Source: Bacteroidota bacterium
GTDB taxonomy: Bacteria; Bacteroidota; Bacteroidia; Bacteroidales; VadinHA17
Assembly: GCA_016868515.1 (NCBI GenBank)
Contig: VGGM01000061.1
Span: forward strand, 1-7,569
Direction of reading: 5' to 3'
DNA length: 7,569 nucleotides
Made by a program: the position numbers and the translations under genes. A model generated the notes under the pieces. The model was not told where the DNA came from, ran no database searches, and was given only the letters and a program-made list of their open reading frames with translations. Of this stretch, positions 5,845-7,569 are shown piece by piece (position 1 is the first letter of the stretch; each line of letters begins with the position of its first letter).

Positions 5845-6729
5845 ATGGAAACAAACTTTCTTACCGACATTATGCTTCCTGTCTCGCTGGCGATCATAAT
5901 GCTCGGCATGGGACTTTCTCTCGCCCCGGCCGATTTCAGAAGAGTGGCGCTCTACCCGAAGGCTGCAGCCATAGGCATTGTAAATCAGATTATTATACTC
6001 CCTGTTGTCGGGTTTCTGCTGCTGATGATAATTCCAATGCGCACCCCCGAACTGGCTGTTGGAATAATGATACTTGCCGCCTGCCCGGGTGGACCAACAT
6101 CAAACCTTATCACCCACATCTCAAGGGGTGATACTGCCCTTTCCATAACCCTCACAGCTATTTCAAGCATGATTGTGGTTTTTACCATACCCCTGGTGGT
6201 AAATCTTTCGCTCCGCCATTTTCTTGAGGTTGGAGAGTATGTTCCCCTGCCCGTTCTCAAAACAATGATCAGTGTGATAGTAATAACACTGATTCCTGTA
6301 ATGATAGGTATGTTCATTAAGGCCAGGGCTTCTGCCTTTGCTGCAAAAATGAACAAGCCCGTCAAAATTGCCTCAGGAGTATTGCTGTTTATCATAATAG
6401 TTGCAGCAGTCCTGGCCGATAAGGAAAACTTCGTGAACTTCTTCAGGCAGGCAGGCCCGGTGGCGTTTGCGCTGAATGTGGCAATGCTGGTGATAGGCTA
6501 TTTTTCGGCCCGCCTCTTCAGGCTCCGAATCGACCAGAGCATTACAATCTCAATCGAGTCGGGCATCCAGAACGGAACCCTTGGCATCGCCATAGCTGCA
6601 ACACTGCTGCATAACCCCACCATGACAATCTCACCGGCAATATACAGCCTTATAATGTTTGCCACCGCCGGGGTGATAATTGCATGGATGAACCTCAGGT
6701 TCAGGGGGCGCGAACTGGGAGTGAGGTAA
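5845..6729 (+). CDS. BASS-family (bile acid:sodium symporter-like) transporter
   Basis: A 294-residue integral membrane protein with nine to ten hydrophobic segments along its full length, the usual size of bacterial BASS proteins. The family moves organic anions, often with Na+; bacterial substrates include pantoate, pyruvate and other carboxylates, and true bile acid uptake should not be assumed. The two conserved crossover regions are visible: AACPGGPTSNLITHISRGD (78-96), and IESGIQNGTLG (237-247), where Glu238 and Gln242 fit the Na+-binding Glu/Gln pair of structurally known members. The start at 5845 gives a short N-terminus leading straight into the first membrane segment and has no strong Shine-Dalgarno sequence. 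The following iron-sulfur gene starts 6 bases after the stop, so the two are probably co-transcribed. Substrate unknown. Confidence 0.9.
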   Translation: METNFLTDIMLPVSLAIIMLGMGLSLAPADFRRVALYPKAAAIGIVNQIIILPVVGFLLLMIIPMRTPELAVGIMILAACPGGPTSNLITHISRGDTALSITLTAISSMIVVFTIPLVVNLSLRHFLEVGEYVPLPVLKTMISVIVITLIPVMIGMFIKARASAFAAKMNKPVKIASGVLLFIIIVAAVLADKENFVNFFRQAGPVAFALNVAMLVIGYFSARLFRLRIDQSITISIESGIQNGTLGIAIAATLLHNPTMTISPAIYSLIMFATAGVIIAWMNLRFRGRELGVR

Positions 6730-6735
6730 TAGAAA

Positions 6736-7569
6736 ATGCAATTATCCATTAAGACGACTTCACGAGTTCTAAGGCTGCCGGCAATAGTTTTTATTCTTAC
6801 GGCCGCACTGCTTACAGTTGTTCAGTTAAGGCTTACCGAAAACCCCCTCATTCTCCTTGAACGGTTTATCCCTGGTGCGGGGTGGATTGAAATACTGATA
6901 GTATCTCTCTATGGAGCACTTGTTATCAGCAAGATGCAGGACCCCGTTAATGTGCCACGCTGGCGCCGTATTACCTGGACTCTCTTTTCGGTGGTTTTTT
7001 TCACCCAACTGGCACTCGGACTGCTGGGTGCCGAACGGATTCTGATGACAGGCAAGCTTCATCTCCCAATCCCGGCCATGATTATTTCAGGGCCGCTTTA
7101 CCGAGGTGAGTTGTCGGTAATGACCATTCTCTTCCTCAGCACCGTGTTGCTTACCGGCCCGGCATGGTGCAGCCAGCTATGCTACTTCGGGGCCTTCGAC
7201 AGCATTGCTGCTTCCGGGAAGACAAAGAGAGGTGCAATAAAAAACAAAAAGGGACTGAAGGCAACCTTTATCTTGCTGGTGATTGTGGTTACACTGCTGC
7301 TGTCTTGGATTGGCGTAACGCCGCTCTTTTCAACGCTGGCCGGACTAATCTTTGGTGTTGCAGGTATTATGGTTATGATTCTCTTAACCCGCAGGCAGAA
7401 GAGAATGATCCACTGCACCCTTTACTGTCCGGTAGGAACCGTAGTGAGCCTGGTGAAGCCTGTAAACCCCTTCCGGCTCTATATCGACGAATCGTGCGAT
7501 CTCTGCAATAAATGTACAACGTGGTGCAAGTATGACGCATTGAATATTCGGGATATCAGGAACAAAAAG
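6736..7569 (+). CDS. NapH/NosR-like membrane 4Fe-4S protein, N-terminal part (runs off window)
   Basis: An open frame of 278 codons with no stop before the right edge. About six membrane segments can be seen (roughly 16-32, 50-66, 80-98, 124-143, 176-193, 200-217). After the fourth comes GPAWCSQLCYFGA with Cys145 and Cys149 (C-x3-C), and after the sixth HCTLYCPVG with Cys227 and Cys231 (C-x3-C-P). These paired motifs are typical of the NapH, NosR and CcoG polyferredoxin group. A ferredoxin-type cluster then begins: Cys254, Cys257, Cys260 and Cys264 (C-x2-C-x2-C-x3-C), with Lys in place of the usual Pro after the last Cys. At least one further cysteine set is expected beyond the window. Such proteins pass electrons between the quinone pool and partner proteins; the partner here is not visible. 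The ATG at 6736 lies 6 bases after the BASS stop, consistent with re-initiation and a shared transcript. Confidence 0.87.
   Translation, partial: MQLSIKTTSRVLRLPAIVFILTAALLTVVQLRLTENPLILLERFIPGAGWIEILIVSLYGALVISKMQDPVNVPRWRRITWTLFSVVFFTQLALGLLGAERILMTGKLHLPIPAMIISGPLYRGELSVMTILFLSTVLLTGPAWCSQLCYFGAFDSIAASGKTKRGAIKNKKGLKATFILLVIVVTLLLSWIGVTPLFSTLAGLIFGVAGIMVMILLTRRQKRMIHCTLYCPVGTVVSLVKPVNPFRLYIDESCDLCNKCTTWCKYDALNIRDIRNKK

Noticed and set aside
5748..6131. Plus-strand open frame starting with GTG ahead of the BASS gene
   Set aside because: It runs mostly inside the BASS gene in another frame and gives a product without family features.
1..7569. Defence system, mobile element or CRISPR array
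   Set aside because: All frames are accounted for by metabolic, transport and regulatory genes; no transposase, integrase, nuclease or spaced direct repeats were seen.

Overview
The window looks like a chromosomal segment from a member of the Bacteroidota, probably Bacteroidales-like. Four things point there: the family signatures of the proteins; four candidate promoters that fit the phylum's TAnnTTTG -7 element (one of them imperfectly); starts that mostly lack a strong Shine-Dalgarno sequence; and the conserved Lys-rich cold-shock protein and short RpoD-type sigma factor. I see no mobile element, CRISPR array, tRNA or rRNA, and no gap above 300 bases without a gene.

Layout, left to right. 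Positions 1-824 (minus) hold the N-terminal 274 residues of a long class I mannose-6-phosphate isomerase, cut by the window edge. A 140-bp divergent spacer separates it from a GH29 alpha-L-fucosidase lipoprotein at 965-2317 (plus). A candidate terminator and promoter follow, then an AbgT-family transporter at 2441-3991 (plus). Converging on it is a minus-strand three-gene cluster, in transcription order: a cold-shock-domain protein (5655-5206), a single-RRM RNA-binding protein (5134-4883) and an RpoD-family sigma factor (4883-4017). The last two overlap by one base (TAATG). A second divergent spacer of 189 bp holds a candidate promoter and a perfect 11-bp inverted repeat. It leads to a BASS-family transporter (5845-6729, plus), followed after 6 bp by the N-terminal 278 residues of a NapH/NosR-like membrane iron-sulfur protein that runs off the right edge.

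How the genes may work together. The fucosidase would release fucose outside the cytoplasm, and the isomerase links fructose-6-P and mannose-6-P; their divergence may reflect related sugar metabolism, but the sequence does not prove it. The cold-shock protein, RRM protein and sigma factor look like one expression unit that joins RNA binding to promoter selection. The BASS transporter and iron-sulfur protein are probably co-transcribed; their joint function is unknown to me.

I find no clear case for a wholly new system. The best leads are the perfect palindrome ahead of the BASS gene, the BASS/iron-sulfur pair, the csp-RRM-sigma cluster, and the kinase-like but P-loop-less N-terminal domain of the isomerase.
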